Shown here one piece after another: positions 25,911 to 34,455 of a stretch of 64,000 bases of DNA. The stretch's first letter is position 1. The number at the start of each line of letters is the position of its first letter. Origin of the DNA: JAPKZH01 sp964537875 (GTDB taxonomy: Bacteria > Acidobacteriota > Aminicenantia > Aminicenantales > UBA4085); NCBI GenBank assembly GCA_964537875.1, contig CAZIDN010000011.1:12632-76631 (forward strand). The letters run 5' to 3'. Made by a program: the position numbers and the translations under genes. The notes under the pieces were generated by a model that saw nothing but the letters and a program-made list of their open reading frames with translations, did no database searches and was not told the DNA's origin.

Positions 25911-26711
25911 CTAGAATCGTTGGATGTTCATGCCGCCCGAGACCTCGAGGACCAGGCCCGTCGAGTAAGCGAAATATCCCTTGGCCAGGGCTGCGACGGC
26001 CTTGCCCACGTCCGCCGGGAAGCCCCATCTTTTCTGCAGCACCAGGCCTTCAGCGATCAGCTTGTCGTATCGTTCCCGGACCGGCGCCGTCATATCCGTC
26101 TGGATGATGCCCGGCCGGATTTCGTAGACATTGATCCCAAACTCGGCCAGCCGGTCGGCGAAAGTTTTGGCGGCCATGCTCAGGGCGGCCTTGGAGATGC
26201 AGTACTCCGCCCGCATGGTGCTGGAAATGGCGGCCGAGACGGAGGAAATAAAAATGATGGCATGCTTGGCGTCCGGATTGTCCTTGAGCTGCCGGATCAT
26301 TTCCCCGGCGACTTTCTGCGTCAGAAAAAACGTGCCCCGCAGGTTGATGTCCAGGACGCGATCGAAGCTCTCCGGCGTCGCTTCCAGGATATCCGTCCGG
26401 ACTTTGGGCGCGACGCCCGCATTATTCACCAGAATATCGATCCGATTGAATTTTTTCAGGACTTCGTGGAGGATTTTCCCATGGTCGTCCAGGAGGGCGA
26501 CATCGCCCTTGACGGGGAAGAATTCGACCCCCGACATTTGGACCTTCTGCTGGACTTCAAAAAGGCCGGATTTTTTATTCTCAGGCTCAAAGACGATATC
26601 ACATCCGGCGATGTCGAAGCCTTCCTGCGCCAGCTCGAGGGCGATCCCGCGGCCGATCCCCCGGCCGGCCCCCGTGATCAGCACGACCGGCTTTTCCCCG
26701 ATTTTGCTCAT
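25911..26711 (-). CDS. Short-chain dehydrogenase/reductase
   Basis: A 266-residue classical SDR. The NAD(P)-binding TGAGRGIG is at 13-20, NNAG at 96-99, catalytic Ser near 156, Tyr170 and Lys174 (in YCISK). C-terminal GLVLEVSGGMNIQRF completes the fold. It follows the FAD-binding gene by 18 bases, so both likely act on the same small molecule or ketone/alcohol substrate. The substrate is not readable from sequence. Confidence 0.88.
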   Translation of the reverse strand: MSKIGEKPVVLITGAGRGIGRGIALELAQEGFDIAGCDIVFEPENKKSGLFEVQQKVQMSGVEFFPVKGDVALLDDHGKILHEVLKKFNRIDILVNNAGVAPKVRTDILEATPESFDRVLDINLRGTFFLTQKVAGEMIRQLKDNPDAKHAIIFISSVSAAISSTMRAEYCISKAALSMAAKTFADRLAEFGINVYEIRPGIIQTDMTAPVRERYDKLIAEGLVLQKRWGFPADVGKAVAALAKGYFAYSTGLVLEVSGGMNIQRF

Positions 26712-26729
26712 GGTGCGCCTCCTCTCTTC

Positions 26730-28739
26730 CTAGCGGACGATTTTGTCCTTCCGGAAGTCGTCCCAAACATTCTCAAACCAGCCCTCTCCGGCAGGGACAG
26801 GCCGGATATCCTCCCATTCCTTGATTGGCCGCATCTGCTCGTCCAGCCGGATCTCGAGAATTTTCCGGCTCACGAATGAATCGGGCTTTTCGAGAGAAAA
26901 TCTCCAGCCTTCATCAAGCTGTGGGCAGGGCTTCTCGCCGCCCGGGTCGAGCACGAGATAGGAGCCGCGGCTCCGCCCGCCTTTTTCGATGTATTCTTTG
27001 ATGGCCTCGAGGTAGACGGCATGGGTCAAGCAGAGGTCGAGGTCTTTAAAAGCATCGGGCAGCTCACGGACGGATACCAGGCGGATTCCCTTTTTGAGGC
27101 GGGCATACATCCTCCATCCTTTTGAAGCTTCGAGACCGATTTGATTCGGATCACGAATGTGGGCTCCGGAGGCAGACATCCTGCCCTGGAATTCCCGCCT
27201 GGCCTTGCCTTGCCCGGACGACGTCGTTACCTTCTCTGAGATCATTTTTTTTGCGAAAGCAAACTTGTCCCGAACTTGGGACTCTGCCGCGTCCAGAAAA
27301 TCTCTCGTATCGAGAGGCTTTCCGCGGTATCTTTTAGCGATGAACAGAGCCGCCCGCAGGCTTCCGACCTGACCCGAATTGAGGGCCGACCCGCCGGGCC
27401 TGTAAACTCCGTGCGTCCCGTTCGCCTCGCCGACGGGGAAGAGGTGCTGGATATTCGATTCCCACCAGATATTCCCCTTGAGGCCGCCGTTGTTGTGCTG
27501 AGCGCAGACGGCGATTTCGAGGTTTTTTTTGGCCAGGTCGATCCCATGGTTTTCATAAATATCGATGGCCGGCTGGTTCATGCGCCGCAGCCTCTCGATC
27601 GGCGTCGCCAGCAGGGCGCCCGACTTTTCCAGGTAGCCAAAGGCTTCCGGGCTCAGCTGCCGAAACGAGAAGTCCTCGAGCTTTCCTGCTCCGCCGGGGT
27701 TGCGCTTGAAGTCCAGAAATACCCGCCGGCCCTTGTTGACGGATTCCTGATAGACGAGGATATCAATCAGCGAGGAGCCGTGGCCGGACACCTTCCTCGG
27801 GTCGAACGGCCATTGGTAGCCTTTGAGGAAGATCGCCGTGGCCAGCGTTCCCATGTCCGGAAAATAATCATTGAGGAACTCCCGTCCGTCCCGGCCGCTT
27901 TTGTCCGTGGAGATGTATCTCGGGATGACCTGTTGATAAGTCCCCGACAAGTTCCATCGGAACTTGAGCGAAGCGAAGCCATACTGGGATTCGGTCAAGT
28001 TGACGCCGGCGGCCCCGGCCTCAAAGGCCATACCGTGCGAACCCGTCTGGCTTTCCGGGTAGACAGACGCTTTATAGATTCCGGCGGGGCCGCCCGTCCC
28101 CAACACGACATTGACGGCATTGAATATGACGAATCCGAGGTTTTTGCCCGCAAGCCGGTTTTTATCCAGGGCGACGGCACCGATGACTTTTTTCTCGCCG
28201 TTTTCTTTTTTTGTGAGCAGGGCGATGACCTGGTGCCCGTCAAAAATCCTTATCCCTTTGCGCTTCACGTCCCTGGCCAGGGCTTCAAACATCAGGTGAG
28301 AGGTGAGGGGACCGGCCGAGGTCGCCCGCTGCCTCGGGTCATGGTCTGTTTTATAGCCGACATAAACGCCGTGCCTGTCATGGGGAAAGGGGACGCCGAG
28401 GCTGACCAGGTGAAAGAAAGCCGGCAGGGAATTCTGGGCTTCGCACAGGGCGATATCGCCGTGCATCGAACCGCCGGCGAAGAGATCTTTGGCCATCTGG
28501 AGCGGTGAATCGGGGAGCTCACCGGCCAGGGAAAGCTTGTAGTAGGTTTGTTTGTCCGACCCGGCATTATTCGAGGTCCCGCCGCCGAAGCACTCCGTGG
28601 CGACGGCGATATCGGGCTGCCCCTGCTCATAGAGGCAGCCGGCCGCGTTGAGCGCCGCTGCACCGCTCCCGATGATCAGCGTATTCAGCGCGTAGAGCGG
28701 GAATGTTATCCCGCCCATTTTTATCTCGGACTTCCTCAT
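26730..28739 (-). CDS. FAD-binding oxidoreductase, fumarate reductase flavoprotein family
   Basis: A 669-residue flavoprotein without signal peptide. FAD-binding starts with TLIIGSGAAALNAAGCL (GxGxxG) and is followed by GGGTSNNAGSDKQTYYKL and later VVLGTGGPAGIY and GGSALNSGQVGSLRAALFIA. Overall order resembles the succinate dehydrogenase/fumarate reductase/aspartate oxidase flavoprotein superfamily. No Fe-S or membrane subunit lies next to it, only an SDR and a DUF3795 protein, so it is not a standard respiratory complex. Start overlaps the upstream stop by four bases. Confidence 0.75.
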   Translation of the reverse strand: MRKSEIKMGGITFPLYALNTLIIGSGAAALNAAGCLYEQGQPDIAVATECFGGGTSNNAGSDKQTYYKLSLAGELPDSPLQMAKDLFAGGSMHGDIALCEAQNSLPAFFHLVSLGVPFPHDRHGVYVGYKTDHDPRQRATSAGPLTSHLMFEALARDVKRKGIRIFDGHQVIALLTKKENGEKKVIGAVALDKNRLAGKNLGFVIFNAVNVVLGTGGPAGIYKASVYPESQTGSHGMAFEAGAAGVNLTESQYGFASLKFRWNLSGTYQQVIPRYISTDKSGRDGREFLNDYFPDMGTLATAIFLKGYQWPFDPRKVSGHGSSLIDILVYQESVNKGRRVFLDFKRNPGGAGKLEDFSFRQLSPEAFGYLEKSGALLATPIERLRRMNQPAIDIYENHGIDLAKKNLEIAVCAQHNNGGLKGNIWWESNIQHLFPVGEANGTHGVYRPGGSALNSGQVGSLRAALFIAKRYRGKPLDTRDFLDAAESQVRDKFAFAKKMISEKVTTSSGQGKARREFQGRMSASGAHIRDPNQIGLEASKGWRMYARLKKGIRLVSVRELPDAFKDLDLCLTHAVYLEAIKEYIEKGGRSRGSYLVLDPGGEKPCPQLDEGWRFSLEKPDSFVSRKILEIRLDEQMRPIKEWEDIRPVPAGEGWFENVWDDFRKDKIVR

Positions 28740-29080
28740 AATGTCCTTCGGATGTCTTCGAGGGTCTTTTTGGCCTGGGGGGCAATTTCAAAAAACTTGT
28801 TCAGCTTTTCGCAGTCATATTCCGGACAATGGCCGCAATTTTTGACCTTATGTTTGAGCCCGCAGGCCCGGATCTCACAGACTCGCGGGTAGTGAAAGAT
28901 CCTCTCGCTTCCCGATGTACAGCCGTCGCAGTTGATGTCTTCGGGCTTGATGTCCGCGTGGTAGGCTTGGGTCCATTCTTCAGCCACCTTTTTTCTCTGC
29001 TCGTCGTCGTCGGCTTGGGTGGCCGTGTAGGCGCCGCATTCGCTGCAAACAAGACCGCACATGGAAATCATTTTTGCCAT
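28736..29080 (-). CDS. DUF3795 cysteine-rich protein
   Basis: A 114-residue protein with nine Cys arranged as CGLVCSECGAY, then CDGC, CEIRACG and CGHCPEYDCEKL. This matches the DUF3795 pattern, thought to bind zinc or an Fe-S cluster. It is the first gene of an operon with the flavoprotein and SDR (ATGA overlap at 28736-28739). Perhaps it is an electron carrier or metal chaperone for the flavoprotein; that is inference. Confidence 0.8.
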   Translation of the reverse strand: MAKMISMCGLVCSECGAYTATQADDDEQRKKVAEEWTQAYHADIKPEDINCDGCTSGSERIFHYPRVCEIRACGLKHKVKNCGHCPEYDCEKLNKFFEIAPQAKKTLEDIRRTL

Positions 29081-29175
29081 CGGATCTCTCCTTTTCTTCC
29101 TTTACCAGAGATTATAGCAGGATCTTCCGGTCGATGAAACCCGGCCCAGCCCTGAAGCGGCGCGCCTGTCGTTTT

Positions 29176-30378
29176 TTAATCGCTGGTGATGATGAAGGCC
29201 GGCGTGTGGCTGAAGCTCTTGTAGAGCGGGCGCAGCCGGTCGCGGTCGTAGTATTTGTCCACGTCGACCACTTTTTTCCGGCTGGTGATGATATCGATGG
29301 GAACGTTATCGTATTCACCGTTGTGGAGGCAGACCATGCGGCCGAATTTTTTATCGATGATGAGGTCGAGAGCGATGCTGCCGTAGGCCATGGGGACGAT
29401 GGAGTCCATGGCATCCGGGTCTCCGCAGCGGACCATGTAACCCAGCCTCTGGCTGATGACGTTGATCCGCCGGCCGTGATTGAACTTCGGTGAGATGTCT
29501 TTGAGCCGACTGGAAATCACGTCTCCGATGCCTCCCAGCTTTTTATGCCCGAACATGTCTTTTTCCTCGCTGGCAAAGACCATTTCTCCCCCCTCGAACA
29601 TGGCGCCCTCGGAGACGATGACGACGGCGTACAGGCTCGGGTTGGTCGAGCGGTCCTCGGTCAGCAGCTCGCACAGGTGTTCCATGCTGAACGTGTGCTC
29701 GGGAATGACGCAGCGGTTGGCGGCGCCGGCCATGGTGGGGAGCAAGGCGGTAAACCCGGAATACCGTCCAAAGACCTCGATGACGAGAAAGCGCTCATGC
29801 GAGCCGGCGGTCGTTCGCAGCGAATGGGTCAGGCTGATCGTGCGCGTCAGGCACGTGCTGAACCCTATGCAGTAGTCCGTGCCCGGAACGTCGTTGTCCA
29901 TGGTCTTGGGGATGCCGATGACCTTGACGCCCTTTGTGTGGAGATGAAAGGCATAGCTCAGCGTGTCGTCGCCGCCGACGGGGACGAGATAGTCGACGCC
30001 CAAAAATTCAAGGTTTTTCAAGACTTCTTCGGTCAGGTCGTTGACTTTTTGTTTGTATTTATCGCGGAGGTGGCCCGGCACGTTGACATCGGGGACGGAG
30101 CTCGGCCGGGTCCGGGAGGTGTGGAGGAACGTTCCGCCTGTCCGGCCGATCCTGTTGGCGATCTCTTCGGTCAGGACCTGGAAATGCTCGGCATTGGAAG
30201 CCTGTTGATCTCTGATGATATCGACGAGGCCGGCCCAGCCGCGGCGGATGCCGATGACTCCGTATCCTTCTTTTATGGCCCGGAGGGTAACGGCGCGGAT
30301 GGCCGGGTTCAGTCCCGGCACATCGCCGCCCCCGGTGAGAATGCCGATGGTCCCTTTTTTGTTTGGGCTGTTTGCCAT
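29176..30378 (-). CDS. pfp: Phosphofructokinase with pyrophosphate-type active-site residues
   Basis: A 400-residue PFK-A family enzyme. N-terminal GILTGGGDVPGLN binds the phosphoryl donor; VGGDDTLSYA (135-141) and PKTMDNDV (157-164) are the key sites. In ATP-dependent PFK these read GGDGS and PGTIDND; Asp at the Gly104-equivalent (Asp138) and Lys at the Gly124-equivalent (Lys158) are the residues that define pyrophosphate-dependent enzymes. Further conserved parts are EVFGRYSGFTAL and PEHTFSMEHL. It interconverts fructose 6-phosphate and fructose 1,6-bisphosphate. The gene is single, with a ribosome binding site (GGAGGAG-like) upstream. Confidence 0.85.
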   Translation of the reverse strand: MANSPNKKGTIGILTGGGDVPGLNPAIRAVTLRAIKEGYGVIGIRRGWAGLVDIIRDQQASNAEHFQVLTEEIANRIGRTGGTFLHTSRTRPSSVPDVNVPGHLRDKYKQKVNDLTEEVLKNLEFLGVDYLVPVGGDDTLSYAFHLHTKGVKVIGIPKTMDNDVPGTDYCIGFSTCLTRTISLTHSLRTTAGSHERFLVIEVFGRYSGFTALLPTMAGAANRCVIPEHTFSMEHLCELLTEDRSTNPSLYAVVIVSEGAMFEGGEMVFASEEKDMFGHKKLGGIGDVISSRLKDISPKFNHGRRINVISQRLGYMVRCGDPDAMDSIVPMAYGSIALDLIIDKKFGRMVCLHNGEYDNVPIDIITSRKKVVDVDKYYDRDRLRPLYKSFSHTPAFIITSD

Positions 30379-30555
30379 TTCGATCTCCTCTTCCGTTGCG
30401 GTCTTCTTGAATGGAAAATCGATCTTGATCTATATGTGCGCCCTTTCTGGTCCATCGAAAAAATCAAACCAGAATTATAAAGGCGTATCGGGAATTATAC
30501 GGAAATTCTCAGGAATGTGCAATTTTCCCGGCCCGGCGTAAGCACCTCCGTTTGT

Positions 30556-30693
30556 GTGATTTCAAAGAGGAGTTGGAATTGCCCCCGGCCCCCTGGGGAA
30601 CCAGTCCCGTCGGTTCCCCCCGTCGAAAAGCCGACGGGGCCCCCTTCCGCTAGGGGGGCCTCAGGGGCAATTCCAACTCCTCTTTGAAATCAC
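30556..30693. repeat. Nested palindrome with 30-bp perfect arms
   Basis: Positions 30556-30585 and 30664-30693 are exact inverted copies (outer part GTGATTTCAAAGAGGAG). The 78-base centre holds two more pairings: GGGGAACC with GGTTCCCC, and CCCGTCG with CGACGGG. No coding frame is credible inside. It lies between the divergent-facing PFK start and the end of the SRPBCC gene. It resembles a MITE or large REP-type element. Confidence 0.75.
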
Positions 30694-30756
30694 GTATTTG
30701 GAGATCCTTCCCGGCCCGGCTGACTCAGCATCCCAGCCGGCTCCCTCTTCCTTTAT

Positions 30757-31662
30757 CTAGAGGAAGGCTGCTTTTCGCCGTCGCCCGAACACCCAGAACA
30801 TGCCTCTGATAAGGACCAGGATCAAAACAGCGCCCAGCCAGAGCGGCGGCTGTCCAAGAGCCAGGGAAAAAAAGATAAGGAAGGCAACCCAGGCCATGGC
30901 AAAAGGCCGCTGCCATTTCTTCATGGCCAAAGCCGATATGAAGAAAATGATGGCGGAGAGAAGCGCCGCGGCCCAGGAAAGCAGTTCGAGGAGCTCGCCC
31001 GTGGGCCTGCCGACGGCCTCTTCGATCCTTTGCTTGATGCCGGTCAGCATCTTGTGGACCATGACAAACTCGGCCGGGTCGAGGAGGGCAAAGAGAGGGG
31101 CTTGAAGAGGTTTGATCTTCATCTTGCCCCGGACTCTCAATACCAAACGTGTCGAGTCGGAATCGACAGGGAAGAGACCCCATGACCAGGTGATATGGAG
31201 GCCCGGCTGCCTGATATCGAGGACCATGGAGCGGTTGGGATCCATGGATTTCACCGGCCACCCTGGGCCGGCGCCCATAGGGATCTCATCCCCCGCCTTT
31301 AGCTCCTGGAATTCGGGCAAGATCTGGTCGGCGCTGGGCCGGTCAAGAATGCCTGCCATGCGGTCAAGCCAGTCATAACTGTATAACCCGCCGCGCTTGT
31401 ATCCCATCTGAACCAGCCAGGGCCAGATTTCCTCAGGCTTGGCGCTGATCGCCACGGCGCGGGTCGTCAGGAGATTCGGGTTTGCCACAATATCATCCCC
31501 CGGCATGGCCTGCCTGATTTCGGTTTCGGTCGCGCCCCACTCACGGTGCCAAGGCCGGACCATGAGTAAATAGACAGCTACAAAGGCTGCCATTGTGATC
31601 ACAAACCATCCCACGATGCGGCCGAGCCTGCCTTTTTTTTTCATGCGATTCTTCCTCTTCAT
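30757..31662 (-). CDS. SRPBCC-like membrane protein
   Basis: Start taken at the ATG at 31662; a second ATG at 31644 with GAGGAAG upstream is equally possible. Further upstream codons lack a signal and are doubtful. An N-terminal anchor (IVGWFVITMAAFVAVYLLMV) is followed by a soluble domain with TTRAVAISAKPEEIWPWLVQMGYKRGGLYSYDWLD, typical of SRPBCC/START-like proteins, which bind hydrophobic ligands. Two or three membrane segments close the protein (LLSWAAALLSAIIFFISAL, FAMAWVAFLIFFSLALG, LWLGAVLILVLIRGMFWVF). The ligand is unknown. Confidence 0.65.
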   Translation of the reverse strand: MKRKNRMKKKGRLGRIVGWFVITMAAFVAVYLLMVRPWHREWGATETEIRQAMPGDDIVANPNLLTTRAVAISAKPEEIWPWLVQMGYKRGGLYSYDWLDRMAGILDRPSADQILPEFQELKAGDEIPMGAGPGWPVKSMDPNRSMVLDIRQPGLHITWSWGLFPVDSDSTRLVLRVRGKMKIKPLQAPLFALLDPAEFVMVHKMLTGIKQRIEEAVGRPTGELLELLSWAAALLSAIIFFISALAMKKWQRPFAMAWVAFLIFFSLALGQPPLWLGAVLILVLIRGMFWVFGRRRKAAFL

Positions 31663-31871
31663 ATCAAAGACTCTTTCTCGCGGTTGTTCCGGTCCGTCTC
31701 GATCTTGGCGGTAAAGAAACAGGAATCCGATGAATCCCCGCCTTTTTCTCCTCAGGGCGGTCCGGGACGGCATTCATGAACGTTTCCTTACTTTGGCAAA
31801 CAGAATACTCCGCTCTCTGTTTATATTTTAGTAGATCATTGGACTTTGTCAAAGCTTTGGCCTGACAGAGC

Positions 31872-33194
31872 CTAGCCGATCCGATAGACACTTTTATCCC
31901 GGACGATGCATCCGACCGGCCCGCCCGAGCGGAGAAGCCGTGAGCATCCGGAGCATGTGATACAGACTTTTTTCGAGTCGAGGCTGCCGTTTTCGGCCAG
32001 TTCCCTGGCAAAATCCGGGTAGGCCAGGGATTCGCGTCCGACGCCGATGATCGAGGCATTTCCGGCCTTGATCACAGCCGCCGCGACATTCGGGAAGAAG
32101 TGCCGGAGCCAGGAATAGCCTGTGCCGACAACGGGGAGGGAAGGAAATGCCTGCTGCAGCCTGCCCGTGATGCGAAGGAGACGGTCGATGCCTATGAGAG
32201 GGTGTTCATCCGGGATGCTTGCTCCCGGAACAGGCTTGTCGAAGGGACGGCCAAAGTGGGGACTGTGGCTCGGAATGCCGATTGAAATATTGATCAAAGG
32301 GAAGCCGATTTCGGCAAGTTTTTGGATGAGGGCCTTGGGCTCGTCCAGGTCTTCTTTTTGCCAGTCCTTCTTGTCGACGCCAAAGCCATAAGGGTAAGGA
32401 ACGGCATCGTATGCGCCCAATCGGCTGGTGACGATCGTTTCCGGTAGAAGAGCCCTGATTGTTTGAACGGTCTCCACGAGAAAACGCGACCGGTTTTCGA
32501 ACGGGCCTCCGTATTTGCTGTCCGGCCTTGTCCGGGCGGCCAGGAGTTCCGAGACCAGATATCCGTGGCAGGCCTTGATATCCACGCCGTCGAATCCCGC
32601 TTCTGCGGCCAGCTTGGCTGCCGAGACGAATGCTTCCTGGACTCCATCGAGATCTTTGTCAGACACAAGCCGAGAATCGCTCGGGATCTTTAGGATGGGG
32701 TCGAGAATAGGACTGTGGTGGACGATGACCGGCGAGAGCATTCCGGAGCGCCTCGAGAAGCGGCCGGAATGGGTCAGCTGGAGAATGAAAAGGGGATCGC
32801 GGTTCAAACCCGTGCTGCCGCGGGCCGCGCTTCGCGTCCTTTCGACCAGTCTTTTAAACCCGTCCAGCGAGCTCTTCGACAGCCATAGCTGTCGCTCTTT
32901 GGATTTTCCGTCCTCCGTGACGGCCGTGGCTTCAAACCAGATGAGTCCGCTTCCGCCGCCGGCAATCCTCTGGTACTTCCTGAATGTCAATTCTCCGGGC
33001 GCGCCGTCGGCTTCGGCGTCCGCTCCCTCCATCGGCAGGGCGGCCAGCCGGTTGGGGAGAGCTTTGCCGGCGATTCGTATTTTTTCGAACAGGATCCCGA
33101 TGTCTTGGGAATACGGGATGTCCAGGCCGAGCTCATGGTTTTTATCGAGGAACGCCGCCTGGCTTTTAAAGCGGAATCTTTCATGGCCGGCCAT
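31872..33194 (-). CDS. NADH:flavin oxidoreductase, Old Yellow Enzyme family
   Basis: A 440-residue FMN barrel: KALPNRLAALPMEG, LQLTHSGRFS, FDGVDIKACHGYLVSELLAARTRPDSKYGG and NRSRFLVETV are standard OYE landmarks. A C-terminal cysteine motif CITCSGC...C (C-x2-C-x2-C-x11-C) resembles the 4Fe-4S site of 2,4-dienoyl-CoA reductase-type members, but the second NAD(P)/FAD domain of those enzymes is missing. It follows the TIM-barrel gene by four bases, which points to a joint role in reworking a sugar-like or enone compound. The substrate is unknown. Confidence 0.82.
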   Translation of the reverse strand: MAGHERFRFKSQAAFLDKNHELGLDIPYSQDIGILFEKIRIAGKALPNRLAALPMEGADAEADGAPGELTFRKYQRIAGGGSGLIWFEATAVTEDGKSKERQLWLSKSSLDGFKRLVERTRSAARGSTGLNRDPLFILQLTHSGRFSRRSGMLSPVIVHHSPILDPILKIPSDSRLVSDKDLDGVQEAFVSAAKLAAEAGFDGVDIKACHGYLVSELLAARTRPDSKYGGPFENRSRFLVETVQTIRALLPETIVTSRLGAYDAVPYPYGFGVDKKDWQKEDLDEPKALIQKLAEIGFPLINISIGIPSHSPHFGRPFDKPVPGASIPDEHPLIGIDRLLRITGRLQQAFPSLPVVGTGYSWLRHFFPNVAAAVIKAGNASIIGVGRESLAYPDFARELAENGSLDSKKVCITCSGCSRLLRSGGPVGCIVRDKSVYRIG

Positions 33195-33198
33195 GGGG

Positions 33199-34194
33199 TC
33201 AAAATCTCAGCTGGCCGTCGGTTTCCAGGACTTTTCGAACGTGCCGGATATCTCTTTTCACCCTCGCCTCGCAAAGCTCGGGCCAGCGGGCCCGGTCTAG
33301 AATGGAAAGCTCTTTTCTGTTCACGAGCTCTTGGGTCCGAGAGGCGAGTTTCAAGAGGCCGGTCAGCTCCCGGACCGTCAGGTCGGGAAATTTTGTGATG
33401 AAGATGGGGTCGAAAATGGGGATCAGGAAATCCCCGCCATGGTCTTCGATCGACAAATGGATGCCGCGGCCAAGCGAGGAGAGTTCTTCGAAAATCTTTT
33501 GGAAATTGACGATGCCTTTGCCGGTTTCGGCGACAAAGGAAACCAGGCCATCCGCCCTTAGCAGAACCGCTCCGTCTTTGATGTGAGTGGTCACGATCCA
33601 GGGAAGGACCCGGTGGGTAGCGGCAACCGGGTCTTCGAGCATCGTCAGAAGGTTCATCGTGTCAAGGCAGATGCCGAGGTACTCGCCGGGCTGCGCTTCG
33701 CACATATCGAACAGCTTTAAGAGCTCGAACGTCGTGAATTCAAAATGGGTCTCGATGGCCAGGACCACATCCAGATCCTTCAGCAGGGATTTCTGGGCCC
33801 GCAGGCTTTTGGCCATCTCCCGGAGGAGCATCTCGGTCGGGATCGAATCTTCCTTCCATCGCATCAGCCCGCCCGAGCAGGATCGGACGGCCCGGATGCC
33901 CAGCCGGGAGGCCTGCTCGGCCGCCTTCTTGTTCACGGCCGAGATGTCCTTGGCTTTTCCCGTGGCCAGATCGAACGGGACGTGTTCTCCGCCTCCCCAT
34001 TCAAGGTAAAGGTTGTTCTGGGCGGCATACTGAGACAGCTCGTCAAGGAACATCCTGTCGCCGGCCTGCTCTGGGGCTTCGGAAAATTGGACGCCGTCGG
34101 CGTCGTTCATCAGGGCCCAATCCAGGGCTTCGAAGGGGGAGAGATCCAGCGGCTTCAGGCTGTAGCTGTCGATGCCGACTTTGAATTTTTTCAT
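33199..34194 (-). CDS. Sugar phosphate isomerase/epimerase-like TIM barrel
   Basis: A 331-residue protein of the xylose isomerase-like AP2EC superfamily. It begins KVGIDSYSLKPLDLSPFEAL, and continues with DGVQFSE, LYLEWGGGEH, LAIETHFEFT (metal-binding Glu), GICLDTMNLL (Asp), VTTHIKDGAVL (His) and LSIEDHGGDF (Glu). These are the usual metal ligands of the fold. Members isomerise or dehydrate sugars and inositols. It is the first gene of a two-gene operon with the OYE-type reductase. Confidence 0.78.
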   Translation of the reverse strand: MKKFKVGIDSYSLKPLDLSPFEALDWALMNDADGVQFSEAPEQAGDRMFLDELSQYAAQNNLYLEWGGGEHVPFDLATGKAKDISAVNKKAAEQASRLGIRAVRSCSGGLMRWKEDSIPTEMLLREMAKSLRAQKSLLKDLDVVLAIETHFEFTTFELLKLFDMCEAQPGEYLGICLDTMNLLTMLEDPVAATHRVLPWIVTTHIKDGAVLLRADGLVSFVAETGKGIVNFQKIFEELSSLGRGIHLSIEDHGGDFLIPIFDPIFITKFPDLTVRELTGLLKLASRTQELVNRKELSILDRARWPELCEARVKRDIRHVRKVLETDGQLRF

Positions 34195-34339
34195 GAAGAC
34201 CTGCTTTTATTTTACCATAAATTATGGAGGTTCTCCTCCATTCCGTGCGGATCGTGAAATGCGGAGTCCATTTTGCCGACACGAGCAGGACCCGACGAGT
34301 GTTACTATCGTCAAATTCGGACCCGAGCCGACCCGATGA

Positions 34340-34368
34340 TTGACACAGTCCGGCCCACTTGTTATAGT
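34340..34368 (+). promoter_or_regulatory. Promoter of the S9 peptidase gene
   Basis: TTGACA at 34340-34345, 17-base spacer, TATAGT at 34363-34368. Transcription would begin near 34375, giving a leader of about 80 bases ahead of the AAGGAGG box and ATG at 34456. Confidence 0.65.
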
Positions 34369-34455
34369 CGGATATCTCATGGGGACGGTTCTTACTTCCA
34401 AGGAAGCAATTTTGGAATAGAGAATCGCCCCCTTTTTTATTTTCAAGGAGGCGAC

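Noticed and set aside
25248..26879. 543-codon frame antisense to LiaF-like and SDR genes
   Set aside because: It spans two recognised minus-strand genes and the gap between them, which a real gene would not do.
27276..28508. 410-codon frame antisense to the flavoprotein gene
   Set aside because: Shadow of a strongly biased coding strand; no motif or start signal.
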